Below, piece after piece: positions 15,769 to 23,694 of a DNA stretch of 32,410 bases; within the stretch, counting starts at the first letter, position 1; the number at the start of each line of letters is the position of its first letter. The DNA lies in NCBI RefSeq assembly GCF_007990715.1, contig NZ_BJWY01000089.1:1-32410 (forward strand), in the 5' to 3' direction. A program made the position numbers and the translations under genes. The DNA is from Nocardia seriolae NBRC 15557 (lineage in GTDB: Bacteria > Actinomycetota > Actinomycetes > Mycobacteriales > Mycobacteriaceae). The notes below the pieces were generated by a model. That model was not told the DNA's origin. It worked only from the letters and a program-made list of their open reading frames with translations, and made no database searches.

Positions 15769-16773
15769 GTGACCCCGCTGATATCGGCCGGACATCGATT
15801 GCAGCTCAACGAGATTCCCTTCGGCCCGCCGCCCTCGGTGCGGGCCGCGCTGAGCCACGCGCTGGCCTCGGCCAACCGGTATCCCGAGTTCCTGCCGGAG
15901 CGGCTGCCCCGGCTCATCGCCGGGCGGCTCGGCTGCGCACCCGATCGGATCGTGGTGGGCGCGGGCGCGACCGGCGTGATCATGCACATCGTGCAGGAAT
16001 TCGGTTCCGGCGATGCGGAAGTCGTGATGGCGACGCCGACCTTCGACGGTTTCCCGATCCTCACCGGCATGGCGGGCGGGCGGCCGGTCGCGGTGCCGCT
16101 CACCGGTACCGGCCGCCAGGACCTGGCGGCGCTGGCCGCCGCGGTGACCGAGCGAACCCGGCTGGTGGTGGTGTGCAGCCCGCACAATCCCACCGGAACC
16201 CTGGTCCCGCCCGCGGAATTCGAGTCCTTCCTGTGGGAGATCCCCGCCGCGGTCCCGGTCGTCCTGGACGAGGCCTACGTGGACTTCGTCCCCGAGGCCG
16301 ACCGCGTCGACATCTTCGACCTGTTGGACCGACATCCGAATCTGCTTGTCCTGCGGACTTTTTCGAAGGCGTACGGGCTGGCCGCGCTGCGGGTCGGCTA
16401 CGCCGTCGGCGCGCCGGAGCTCATCGAGCGAATCGCCCGCTGGCAGCTGCCCTTCGGGATGACCGCGCTCGCCGAGGTCGCGGTGCGCGCCTGCTACGAG
16501 GCGGAGGCCGAGATCCGGGCTCGCATCACGGTGCTGGGCGAACATCGCGATCGGCTCACCTTCGGCCTGCGCGAGCTCGGCCTGTGCGTGCCCGACAGCT
16601 ACGCCAATTTCTCCTACCTCACCCTGCCCGGCCCCGACGCCGATCGGGTGGCAACCGCGCTTGCGGGCGCGGACATCCACGTCAAGGCCTATCCCACTGG
16701 TATCCGCATTACGGTCGGCGATCGGGTGGCCACCGACGCGGTACTCGACGCCGTCCGCAGTACAGTGCAGTAA
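15769..16773 (+). CDS. Class I/II PLP aminotransferase, HisC-like
   Basis: The 334-residue protein resembles histidinol-phosphate aminotransferase-like fold-type I enzymes. It has the substrate-binding NPTG at 140-143, the PLP-N1 Asp in LDEAYVDF (D167), the Schiff-base lysine K200 in TFSKAYGLAALRVGY, and the phosphate-binding Arg R208. It starts at a GTG with GAGGGGG upstream, 13 bases after the KAS III-like gene, and its stop overlaps the MarR start by one base. No other his genes are present, so a role in the local pathway (aminating a keto product or making a building block) is more likely than histidine synthesis. It is somewhat short for HisC (about 350-370). Confidence 0.87.
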   Translation: MTPLISAGHRLQLNEIPFGPPPSVRAALSHALASANRYPEFLPERLPRLIAGRLGCAPDRIVVGAGATGVIMHIVQEFGSGDAEVVMATPTFDGFPILTGMAGGRPVAVPLTGTGRQDLAALAAAVTERTRLVVVCSPHNPTGTLVPPAEFESFLWEIPAAVPVVLDEAYVDFVPEADRVDIFDLLDRHPNLLVLRTFSKAYGLAALRVGYAVGAPELIERIARWQLPFGMTALAEVAVRACYEAEAEIRARITVLGEHRDRLTFGLRELGLCVPDSYANFSYLTLPGPDADRVATALAGADIHVKAYPTGIRITVGDRVATDAVLDAVRSTVQ

Positions 16774-17285
16774 TGCACGAACATCCGCCTTCCGCACCCG
16801 GCGGGCACCGGGCCGGAGCGGACGAGGAGATCGACTACGCACTGCTGTCGCTCAATGCGCAGCTGTGCTTCGCGCTGTACTCCACGTCGCGATCCATGAC
16901 CGCCGCCTACCGGCCGTTCCTGGACGATATGAACCTCACCTACCCGCAGTACCTGGTGCTGCTGGCGCTGTGGGAGCGTCCCGGCATCACCATGAAGGAC
17001 CTGGGCGAGCAGGTTCACCTCGACTACGGCACGCTCTCGCCCCTGGTCCAGCGACTACAGTCGCGCGGCCTGGTGGACAGCGTCCGCAGCGCGACCGACG
17101 GCCGCGCCGTGGTGCTGCACGCCAGCGAATCCAGTCGCGAACTCCAGCACGGGGCCCAGGAGATGATCCGCACCGTGCTGGGTCTGGTCGGCGTCCCGGT
17201 CGAGGACATCGAGGCTCTGCGCGATCAGGTCAAGGCGCTCGGCGCCCGCCTCGACGCGGCAGCTGAGGCCGCCCGCGCCCGCTGA
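16773..17285 (+). CDS. MarR-family regulator of the OhrR type
   Basis: The 170-residue protein has a winged-helix MarR domain closely resembling OhrR, the organic-hydroperoxide sensor. The N-terminal helix reads NAQLCFALYSTSRSM, with Cys32 at the place of the peroxide-reactive Cys of OhrR. The motif NLTYPQYLVLLALWE and the recognition region DYGTLSPLVQRLQSRGLV follow. It overlaps the aminotransferase by one base, so it is the last gene of the operon. No ohr peroxidase gene lies in the window. It may have been recruited to control this operon in response to a thiol-reactive product or to oxidation. The role is inferred. Confidence 0.88.
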   Translation: MHEHPPSAPGGHRAGADEEIDYALLSLNAQLCFALYSTSRSMTAAYRPFLDDMNLTYPQYLVLLALWERPGITMKDLGEQVHLDYGTLSPLVQRLQSRGLVDSVRSATDGRAVVLHASESSRELQHGAQEMIRTVLGLVGVPVEDIEALRDQVKALGARLDAAAEAARAR

Positions 17286-17286
17286 T

Positions 17287-17313
17287 CCGGATCCGGCGCT
17301 GATCCGGATCCGG
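17287..17313. terminator. Hairpin between convergent genes
   Basis: CCGGATCCGG occurs twice (17287-17296 and 17304-17313), separated by CGCTGAT. Because the decamer is itself palindromic, the copies can pair as a 10-base stem with a 7-base loop. It lies immediately after the MarR-type stop and before the convergent Mut7-C gene, as expected for a bidirectional terminator. No U-tract follows. Confidence 0.5.
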
Positions 17314-17346
17314 GCGAAGTCGGCCGGGCGGGCGAACCCGGCCGGG

Positions 17347-18057
17347 TCAGGCGAACGTGGCGAGGGCGTCCGCCACGATGGCGTCGAGGCGGGCGTGGTG
17401 TGCGCCCTTCCAATAGGTCTGGCCGCAGTCCACGCACTGGGCGAAGGAGTCGTAGCTCTGGCCGGTGTTGTCGGGCAGCTGCGCGCGCACGGTCTCGCGG
17501 TCGGCGGCGCGCAGCGAGCCGTTGCAGGAGGTGCAGCGGGTCCAGGGATCCAGGCGCGGGGCGAAGCGGGACAGCACGTCGTCCAGCTGCTCGGCGGGCT
17601 GATGGCTGTAAACGTAAGCGCCGGAATAGATTTCGCGGCGGCGTAGCAGGCCGCGATCGCGCGAGAGCAGCACCCGCCGCTCGGCGGCCGACCGGGCGGC
17701 CAGTGCGGCGTCACCGATGTCCGGATTCTCGTATGCCGCATCGATTCCCAGTAGCCGCAGTCGGCGGGCGAGGGTGCCCAGATGGATGTCGAGCAGGAAG
17801 CGCAGCGGTTCCGAACTGGGTTGCGGGCGGGCCACCGCGGCCACCGTGATCGTTTCCCCGCCCGCCGGAATATGGCCGGGCGCAACCGATTCGCCGTTCA
17901 CCGTGAGCGTGCCCACCTCGGTCAGCGGCACGCCCAGCGACTCCACCACGTGCCCCAGCGTCGAGGTGCCGTCGACGCGGACCGGCGTGCCGTCGTGCTG
18001 CCCGACGAACACGCGCAGCTCGGGTGCGACCTCGACGGTGATTTCCCCTGCGTTCAC
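17347..18057 (-). CDS. Mut7-C RNase domain protein with N-terminal ubiquitin-like domain
   Basis: From the GTG at 18057 the protein has 236 residues. Residues 1-80 form the ubiquitin-like Ub-Mut7C domain (EVAPELRVFVG, then GTLTVNGESVAPGHIPAGGETITV). The rest is Mut7-C, a PIN-like putative RNase domain: FLLDIHLGTLARRLRLLGID, then VLLSRDRGLLRR. Two zinc-ribbon CxxC pairs follow, CTSC and CVDC, about 35 residues apart. A role in RNA metabolism is predicted from the domain family but unproven. The frame continues open upstream to 18423, but that part is low-complexity and lies in the regulatory gap; the start is chosen from the domain boundary and has a weak ribosome-binding site. Converges with the MarR gene. 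Confidence 0.83.
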   Translation of the reverse strand: MNAGEITVEVAPELRVFVGQHDGTPVRVDGTSTLGHVVESLGVPLTEVGTLTVNGESVAPGHIPAGGETITVAAVARPQPSSEPLRFLLDIHLGTLARRLRLLGIDAAYENPDIGDAALAARSAAERRVLLSRDRGLLRRREIYSGAYVYSHQPAEQLDDVLSRFAPRLDPWTRCTSCNGSLRAADRETVRAQLPDNTGQSYDSFAQCVDCGQTYWKGAHHARLDAIVADALATFA

Positions 18058-18413
18058 CAGCCCAGGATCCCAGAAACCGGGCACCGGCGAGCAACTCGAT
18101 TTCGATCTCGGTCGGCGGGGTGCGGCGGGTCGAAAGTGAAGTGGAGACCAATTTCTCCCCCACAGTGGCCTGAAGCACAATGGAAGAATATTGGAACAGT
18201 TCGTTAACCAATTGTTTGCGTATCTATGGGTTGCGCGCTTGGAACGTTGGTGTTTTTCTAAGTTCGCAGGTCGATTCGGACCCACCGGTGGAAGATGAGT
18301 GTTTACCCGCCGGGTGCCATTCTCGGCAGTGTCGCCGCCGCACATCACAGACCTGCCGCCACCGAGCCGCCGCTCGGCGCTCGACCTGATGAAGGTGAAA
18401 GGAAATACAGGCC
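18058..18413. other. Long intergenic region between divergent genes
   Basis: This 356-base gap separates the Mut7-C gene from the secreted repeat-protein gene. The part at about 18170-18260 is markedly AT-richer than the window and contains GAAC-A-GTTC, GTTAAC and CAATTG palindromes, plus TTGGAAC twice. CCACCGGTGG is a further 10-base palindrome near 18282. It probably holds promoters in both directions. I see no convincing coding frame and no RNA gene. Confidence 0.5.
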
Positions 18414-18848
18414 ATGAACGCACCCGGATTGGCCCGTGCGGCCAGTGTTCTCGCCCGTAGCGCCATTGTTCTCGCGGGCCTCGCCGCGCCGATTCTCGCG
18501 CCTGCCCTGGCTACCGCCGCGTCGGCGGGAGGCGATGCCACCGCCCCCGCCGACCCGGTCGCCACGGCGCCCGCACCCGCGCAACCGTCGATATTGCCGC
18601 AGCTGGGAACGGGTAGCTCCGCGCTCGGCACCGGCAGTTCGACCGCCGCCGGACTGGCCGGGGCGCTCGGCACCGGCAGTGCCGCGGCCGGCAGTTTCGC
18701 CGGGCTCTTCCCCGGGCCCGGCTCGGTACTCGGACTGTTGGGCACCGGCAGTGGCGCCGCCAGCGGTTCGGCGCAGGCCGGTGGGACGGCCGCACAGGCA
18801 TTGGGTTCCGGCAGCGCCGCCGCGGGCGCTGGATCGTCGAGCAAGTAG
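18414..18848 (+). CDS. Small secreted Ala/Gly/Ser-rich protein with LGTGS repeats
   Basis: The 144-residue protein starts at an ATG with AAAGGA 10 bases upstream. Residues 1-38 look like a Sec signal peptide: basic start, hydrophobic SAIVLAGLAAPILAPALA, and a small-residue cleavage region TAASA. The mature part is Pro/Ala-rich (40-60), then carries LGTGS at 64-68, 71-75, 85-89 and 109-113 and LGSGS at 130-134, with AAG/GAAS spacers. It has no Cys, few charged residues and no known domain. It sits 125 bases upstream of the PapA-like operon on the same strand. A cell-envelope or surface role is plausible but unproven. I recognise no characterised family. Confidence 0.75.
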   Translation: MNAPGLARAASVLARSAIVLAGLAAPILAPALATAASAGGDATAPADPVATAPAPAQPSILPQLGTGSSALGTGSSTAAGLAGALGTGSAAAGSFAGLFPGPGSVLGLLGTGSGAASGSAQAGGTAAQALGSGSAAAGAGSSSK

Positions 18849-18973
18849 AGCAATAGCTTCCAATTCGCCCGGCGGAATATAAACCGTTTCAGGAGCAATG
18901 CTTTCGCGCACCGTGATTATTTACGGATTCCGAACGGTTGCCGTGGCGGCGGAATTAGATGAGGGAGACGGTC
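18849..18973 (+). promoter_or_regulatory. Possible promoter region of the acyltransferase/GT/exporter operon
   Basis: TATAAA at 18878-18883 is a good -10-like box in an AT-rich stretch, and the inverted words AACCGTT and AACGGTT flank the following segment about 45 bases apart. No confident -35 was found. A GAGGGAG (18961-18967) serves the ATG at 18974. Confidence 0.35.
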
Positions 18974-20560
18974 ATGGATTACACCCATCTGTCCGAATTC
19001 ACCGTGCGCTCCGGCGCACTCACGCTCTGGCGCGCCGAACTGGCCGCCGGGTCCGGCTGGGCCACCGACGAGCGACCCTTCACCAGCGTGCACGTGCGGC
19101 ACTGCCGGGACGCCGATGCCGCCGACCCGCGTCCGGGCCGGGGCCGTTGGATCGGAACCATTTTCGAAATGGACGCGCCGTTCGACGGCGATCACTGGCG
19201 CGAGACCGTGCGGCTGTGGCACGCCCGCCACGAGGGCCTGCGCACCACCCTCGCCGTCGGCGCGGCGATCGAACCCGAGCGGCTGATCTGCGCGGCCGCC
19301 GACGTCACGGTCACCGCCGAACCGGTGCCCGGCATCACCGGATCCGGGCCCATCAACGAATACCTCACCGACGCACTGGAATTGCGGCTCTCCCCGCTAC
19401 AGTGGCCGCACTGCCTGCTGGCCACCGTCGAGCACGCCGACACCGGCGACTTCACCGTGCTGGTCGCCGCCGACCACTCGGTCATGGACGCCTACTCGCA
19501 GGCCATCGTCATTCTGGAGCTGCGCACCCTGTATCGCTGCGTGACCCAGGGTGAGCCGGTGCGGGAATCGCCCACCTTCGGCAGTTCCGCCGACTTCGCG
19601 GACTGGGAGCGCACCGCGGCGGCCTCGCTCACCACCGACTGCGAACCGGTGCGCTACTGGCGGCGCTTCCTGGACGGCTCCGGCGGCATGCTGCCGCGCT
19701 TCGAACCGGCCATCACCGCCACCAGCGGCGCCGTGTCGGACCGCGCGCAGGCCAGCCTGTCGCGGAAGCTCATGTCGCTCAGCGATCTCGAGCTGGTCGA
19801 GCAGGCGGTCACCGAGCGCGGCCACCGCCTCTCGGTCGCCGTCTTCACCGCCCTGGCGCTCGCCTACCGCCGCGCCTTCGGCTATATCTCGCTGCGCGCC
19901 ATCATGCCCATCGCCACCCGCCCCGACCTGCGCTGGCTGGAATCCATGGGCTGGTTCGTGAATGTCGTGCCCATCGACATCACCCTCGCCCCCGACGTGG
20001 ACACCGACAGCGCCCTGGAATCCACCCGCACCGTGCTGCGCCGCTCGCGAGTCGCCAACGACGCCACCTGGACCCGGGTCCTGGAACTCCTGGACTGCAC
20101 CGACCGACCCCGCTTCGGCATCTCCTTCCTCGACATCCGCGTCCTCCCCGACCATCAGCTCGTCGAATCCCTGCGCGGCCACACCCTCCGCGCCGAGTCC
20201 TACTCCGCCGACGAGGTCTTCTTCTGGATCGTCCGCTCCACCGACGGCCTTCGCCTGTCCACCCGCTTCCCCGCCTCCTTCCCCGCCGTCGAAATGGACC
20301 GCTTCCTGGCCGAATTCACCCGCGCCATGGCTGAATTCGCGCACGGAGTCGGGCCCGAGGTCGCGACCGGACCGGCGGCGCCCAGCGCCTCGCAGGTGCT
20401 CGAAGGCGAGGTGCGCGCGGCGGAACGCGGCTCCGTCGGCGGCGAGCGAACCGCTGCCGCCCTGGCTCCTTTCGGGGTCCCGGCCGCCGACCGCACGGCC
20501 GCGACCCCGCCACCCGAGGCCGCCCCCGCGCCCCTGGCCCCGCCAGGGGCCGCTCGATGA
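18974..20560 (+). CDS. Condensation-domain acyltransferase, PapA-like
   Basis: The 528-residue protein belongs to the condensation/PapA acyltransferase superfamily, which in mycolata esterifies sugars or polyketide lipids using acyl-CoA or carrier-bound acyl groups. The catalytic HxxxD is H168-SVM-D172 in LVAADHSVMDAYS; the first His of the NRPS-type HHxxxDG is Asp here, as tolerated in PapA-like enzymes. GWFVNVVPIDI and ISFLDIRVLPDH match later core blocks. The last 70 residues are Ala/Pro-rich and probably disordered, unlike compact PapA proteins. The ATG at 18974 is preferred over 18959 because the GAGGGAG site lies between them. It overlaps the glycosyltransferase by ATGA. Confidence 0.82.
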   Translation: MDYTHLSEFTVRSGALTLWRAELAAGSGWATDERPFTSVHVRHCRDADAADPRPGRGRWIGTIFEMDAPFDGDHWRETVRLWHARHEGLRTTLAVGAAIEPERLICAAADVTVTAEPVPGITGSGPINEYLTDALELRLSPLQWPHCLLATVEHADTGDFTVLVAADHSVMDAYSQAIVILELRTLYRCVTQGEPVRESPTFGSSADFADWERTAAASLTTDCEPVRYWRRFLDGSGGMLPRFEPAITATSGAVSDRAQASLSRKLMSLSDLELVEQAVTERGHRLSVAVFTALALAYRRAFGYISLRAIMPIATRPDLRWLESMGWFVNVVPIDITLAPDVDTDSALESTRTVLRRSRVANDATWTRVLELLDCTDRPRFGISFLDIRVLPDHQLVESLRGHTLRAESYSADEVFFWIVRSTDGLRLSTRFPASFPAVEMDRFLAEFTRAMAEFAHGVGPEVATGPAAPSASQVLEGEVRAAERGSVGGERTAAALAPFGVPAADRTAATPPPEAAPAPLAPPGAAR

Positions 20561-21834
20561 AGGTGCTGCTGGCCTTCGCGGGCAGTCGCGGTGACGCACA
20601 GCCCGGTGTGCTGCTCGGTCGGGAGCTGGCGGGGCGTGGGCACGATGTCACCGTGGCCGTGTCCCCGAATCTGGTGGAATTCGCCGCACGCTACGGGGTT
20701 TCGGCCGTGCCGTTCGGGCTGGACAGCGGCGAGCTGCTGCGGGCCCAGCGCGACGACGCGCGCTTCCGGCACCCCAATCCCGTTCGCCGCGTTCAGGCCG
20801 TCGTGGACCTGCAACGCCGCGGATTCGGCGAGGCGGCGCGAGATCTGCTCAGCTTGGCCGGGGACAGCGTGGTCCTGGTCACCGGGATGGCGTGCGAGGA
20901 GGTCGCCGCCGAAGTCGCCCGCCACCACGCCATCCCGCTCGCGGCGATGCACTTCTTCCCCATCCAGCCCAACCGCACGGTCCCGGTCGTGCCGACGGAC
21001 TGGGCGCGGTATCTGCCTGCGGAACTCAATCGGCTCGGCTGGCGCGCCCTGGCCAAGGCGCGCGCCTGGGCGCTGGCCCCCGAGATCGCTGCCTTCCGCC
21101 GGGCCGCGACGCCCGGTGGGGACGCCGATTCCGGACGGTCGTACACCGCGATCCAGGCGTACGACCCGGCATTGTTCCCCGGCCTCGAGGACGAGCTGCG
21201 GGAGCCGCTGTTCACCGGGTTCCCGGTTCCCGCCGATGAATCGCCGGCCATCGGCGCCGAACTGTCCGAATGGCTGTGCGCGGGACCGGCTCCGATATAC
21301 GCCGGTTTCGGATCGATGCCGGTCACCGATCCGGTGGCGATCGAATCGATGGTCCGGGAGGTGGGCCGGCGACTGGGACGGCGAGTCTTGCTGGTGGGAT
21401 CCATGTTCCGGCCCCGGATCGGTGACGGCCTGGCAGTCGTCGATCAGGTGGATCACCCGAGCGTGCTGCCGCTGTGCGCCGTCGCCGTGCACCACGGCGG
21501 GGCGGGCACCACCGCCGCGGCCCTGCGGGCGGGCGTGCCGTCGGTGATCTGCGCGGTTCAGGCCGATCAGCCCTACTGGGGCAGGCAGATCGAGGCGCTC
21601 GGATTGGGCGCGACCGCGCCGTTCGCCGGATTGACCGCGAATCGGCTGGAGCGGCTGCTGATTCGGGCCACCGAACCCGAGGTGGTGGCCTGGGCGGCCG
21701 CCTTCGGAGCGGGCTTCCGCGACGATGGGGTCCGGCGGGCCGCCGATGTCATCGAATCCATCACTCGAGACGAATCCATCACCGAGGACAGCGGCGTTCG
21801 CGAGGTGCCGACCATGATCGGAGGTGTGCGATGA
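20557..21834 (+). CDS. GT1-family glycosyltransferase
   Basis: The 425-residue protein has the GT-B fold of the UDP/dTDP-sugar GT1 family, like the glycosyltransferases of mycobacterial glycopeptidolipids and phenolic glycolipids and of macrolides. The N-terminus MKVLLAFAGSRGDAQPGVLLGRELAGRGH carries the family's GSRGDxxP acceptor-side signature. The C-terminal donor site reads HHGGAGTT at 312-319, followed by GVPSVICAVQADQPYWG. It should glycosylate a lipid or polyketide hydroxyl. Its start and stop both form ATGA overlaps with neighbours, fixing it in a coupled operon with the acyltransferase and exporter. Confidence 0.9.
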   Translation: MKVLLAFAGSRGDAQPGVLLGRELAGRGHDVTVAVSPNLVEFAARYGVSAVPFGLDSGELLRAQRDDARFRHPNPVRRVQAVVDLQRRGFGEAARDLLSLAGDSVVLVTGMACEEVAAEVARHHAIPLAAMHFFPIQPNRTVPVVPTDWARYLPAELNRLGWRALAKARAWALAPEIAAFRRAATPGGDADSGRSYTAIQAYDPALFPGLEDELREPLFTGFPVPADESPAIGAELSEWLCAGPAPIYAGFGSMPVTDPVAIESMVREVGRRLGRRVLLVGSMFRPRIGDGLAVVDQVDHPSVLPLCAVAVHHGGAGTTAAALRAGVPSVICAVQADQPYWGRQIEALGLGATAPFAGLTANRLERLLIRATEPEVVAWAAAFGAGFRDDGVRRAADVIESITRDESITEDSGVREVPTMIGGVR

Positions 21835-22805
21835 GCACGGAGATCGCAATCGAAACCCGGGGGCTGGGCAAGAGTTTCGGATCCATGGCCGCCGTGGAGG
21901 CGGTGGATCTGAGCGTCGCGGCCGGGACGGTGTTCGCGCTGCTCGGCCCGAACGGAGCGGGCAAGACCACGACCGTGCGCATGCTGGCCACGCTGCTGCG
22001 GCCCTCGCGCGGCACGGCAACGGTTTTCGACTACGACGTGGTCGGGCAGGCCACGGCGGTGCGGTCGATGATCGGGCTCACCGGGCAGTACGCCGCCGTC
22101 GACGAGAACCTCACCGCGTGGGAGAACTTGCGGCTGTTCGGACGGCTGCTCGGATTGAGCCGGCGCGCCGCCCAGGACCGGGCCGCTGAACTGCTGGAGG
22201 AATTCGAGCTGACCGGGGCCGCGCAACGGCGGGTGAGTTCGTTCTCCGGCGGCATGCGGCGACGGCTGGATCTGGCCGCGACCCTGATCACGGTGCCGCC
22301 CTTGATCTTCCTGGACGAGCCGACCACCGGGCTGGACCCGCACACCCGCGAGCGCATGTGGTCGGTGGTGCGCGGGCTGGTCGGGCGCGGCGCGACCATC
22401 CTGCTGACCACCCCGTACCTCGAGGAGGCCGACGCGCTGGCGGATCGGATCGCCGTCATCGATCACGGCACCGTCGTGGCCGAGGGCACGGCGGGGGAGC
22501 TGAAGGCGTCCATCGGCGAGGAGATGCTGCGGATCGACCTGGTCGACCCGGCGCAGCGCCCGCTGGCCGACGCCGCGGTCGAACGGCTCACCGGCGCCAC
22601 GCCCCTGCACGGCGACAATCCCGCCACCCTGGCGGTGCCACTCGGCGATATCGGCACCGCCGCCGATGTCATCACCGCCTGCCGCGACAGCGGAATCCGC
22701 CTGCGCGGCTTCGGGGTCGACCGCCCCGACCTCAATTCGGTGTTCCTGGCGCTCACCCAGCGCCCGGCCCGTCCCTCGCTTCCGGCAGAAAGGGCGAGCG
22801 CATGA
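21831..22805 (+). CDS. ABC exporter ATPase, DrrA-like
   Basis: The 324-residue protein is a DrrA/CcmA-type ATPase of drug and lipid exporters. Walker A GPNGAGKTT is at 39-47, the Q-loop Gln at about 86, signature FSGGMRRRLDLA near 138-149, and Walker B LIFLDEP at 158-164. The switch region reads LLTTPYLEEAD, with Pro195 where most ABC ATPases have His; DrrA proteins commonly have Gln there (TTQYL). The C-terminal extension from about 230 is typical of DrrA. It pairs with the permease that follows (ATGA overlap). In mycobacteria DrrABC exports phthiocerol lipids, and here it likely exports the acylated glycoside made by its neighbours. Confidence 0.92.
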   Translation: MSTEIAIETRGLGKSFGSMAAVEAVDLSVAAGTVFALLGPNGAGKTTTVRMLATLLRPSRGTATVFDYDVVGQATAVRSMIGLTGQYAAVDENLTAWENLRLFGRLLGLSRRAAQDRAAELLEEFELTGAAQRRVSSFSGGMRRRLDLAATLITVPPLIFLDEPTTGLDPHTRERMWSVVRGLVGRGATILLTTPYLEEADALADRIAVIDHGTVVAEGTAGELKASIGEEMLRIDLVDPAQRPLADAAVERLTGATPLHGDNPATLAVPLGDIGTAADVITACRDSGIRLRGFGVDRPDLNSVFLALTQRPARPSLPAERASA

Positions 22806-23632
22806 CCGTCGTCGCCGACACCATCCTGGTGCACCCCACCGCGCGCATCGCGCGCGAGCCGCGCATCACCCATGTCGGCCTGCGCGCGGGACTGGCGCAG
22901 TCGCTGTACATGGCCCAGCGCGGCATGCTGACCTTCCGGCACAGCCCCCAATTGCTCTACGACGCCGTCCTGTTGCCCATCGTCGGCCCGCTGCTGTTCG
23001 GCAGCGTCTTCGGCAAGGCCATCGCGGGCAGCCTGGACGCCTATCTGCCGACCCTCATTCCCGGCGTGCTGGTGCAGATCGTGCTGACCTCCTCGGTCGC
23101 CATGGGAGTCCAACTCTCCGAGGACATCCGCTCCGGCGTCTTCGACCGCTTCGTCTCCATGCCCATCGCCCGCTTCGCCCCGGTGGCCGGGGGACTGGTG
23201 GCGGGCGCGACCCGCTACGTGATCGCGGCGCTCATGGTGCTGCTGGTCGGCTTCGGCATGGGTTACCGGCCCGACCATCCCTTCGGCCTGATCCTGGGCG
23301 CGGCCCTGGTGGTCTTCGCCACCACCGCCATGAGCTGGCTGTTCGCCTTCATCGGCGTGACGGTGGCCAAACCGGCCGCGGTGCAGGGCATGTCGATGCT
23401 GGTGCTGACCTTCGTCAGCTTCGCCTCCAACGCCCTGGTGCCGGTGGCGGCCATGCCGGCCTGGCTGCGCCATGTCTCCGACTACAACCCCGTCTCGCAT
23501 CTGGTGGTGGCCGTGCGCACCCTCGCCGAATCCGGTTCGGTCGGCTCCGACTTCGCCTGGTCGGTGGGCGCGGCCCTGGTCGTCGCGATCGTGTTCGCGC
23601 CCTTGACCGTTCGTACCCTGCGCGCCCGCTGA
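22802..23632 (+). CDS. ABC-2 type permease, DrrB-like
   Basis: The 276-residue membrane protein is an ABC-2 type permease with about six transmembrane segments after a roughly 50-residue cytosolic N-terminus. The DrrB/NodJ-type middle region reads LSEDIRSGVFDRFVSMPIAR, a conserved coupling loop, and later AKPAAVQGMSML and PAWLRHVSDYNPVSHLV are also family-typical. It overlaps the ATPase by ATGA and must be its membrane partner. Only one permease gene is present, where the M. tuberculosis locus has DrrB and DrrC, so the exporter is probably homodimeric in its membrane part. Confidence 0.9.
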   Translation: MTVVADTILVHPTARIAREPRITHVGLRAGLAQSLYMAQRGMLTFRHSPQLLYDAVLLPIVGPLLFGSVFGKAIAGSLDAYLPTLIPGVLVQIVLTSSVAMGVQLSEDIRSGVFDRFVSMPIARFAPVAGGLVAGATRYVIAALMVLLVGFGMGYRPDHPFGLILGAALVVFATTAMSWLFAFIGVTVAKPAAVQGMSMLVLTFVSFASNALVPVAAMPAWLRHVSDYNPVSHLVVAVRTLAESGSVGSDFAWSVGAALVVAIVFAPLTVRTLRAR

Positions 23633-23645
23633 TCCGGCAGCTCGC

Positions 23646-23682
23646 CTGCTCATCGATCTCGCATCTCTGACTGCTCATCGAT
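23646..23682 (+). repeat. 12-base direct repeat before the second acyltransferase-like gene
   Basis: CTGCTCATCGAT occurs at 23646-23657 and 23671-23682, 25 bases apart start to start, in the 62-base gap between the permease and the next gene. The spacing is just over two helical turns and could suit a tandem regulator site, but chance duplication is possible. Confidence 0.4.
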
Positions 23683-23694
23683 ACGGAGACCGCC

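Noticed and set aside
12380..16773. Prodigiosin-type PigD/PigE module or phosphonate pathway
   Set aside because: The ThDP enzyme plus aminotransferase recall them, but PEP mutase, pyrrole enzymes and carrier proteins are absent.
17287..17313. CCGGATCCGG direct repeats as an attachment or transposon scar
   Set aside because: There is no integrase, transposase or disrupted gene nearby, and the position right after a stop between convergent genes suits a terminator.
18058..18423. N-terminal extension of the Mut7-C gene to an ATG at 18423
   Set aside because: It lies in an AT-rich regulatory gap, crosses the start of the divergent secreted-protein gene, and adds no domain.
18345..18911. Minus-strand Arg/Gly-rich frame over the LGTGS protein
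   Set aside because: The plus-strand frame has a signal peptide, ribosome-binding site and regular repeats; the antisense frame is its compositional shadow.
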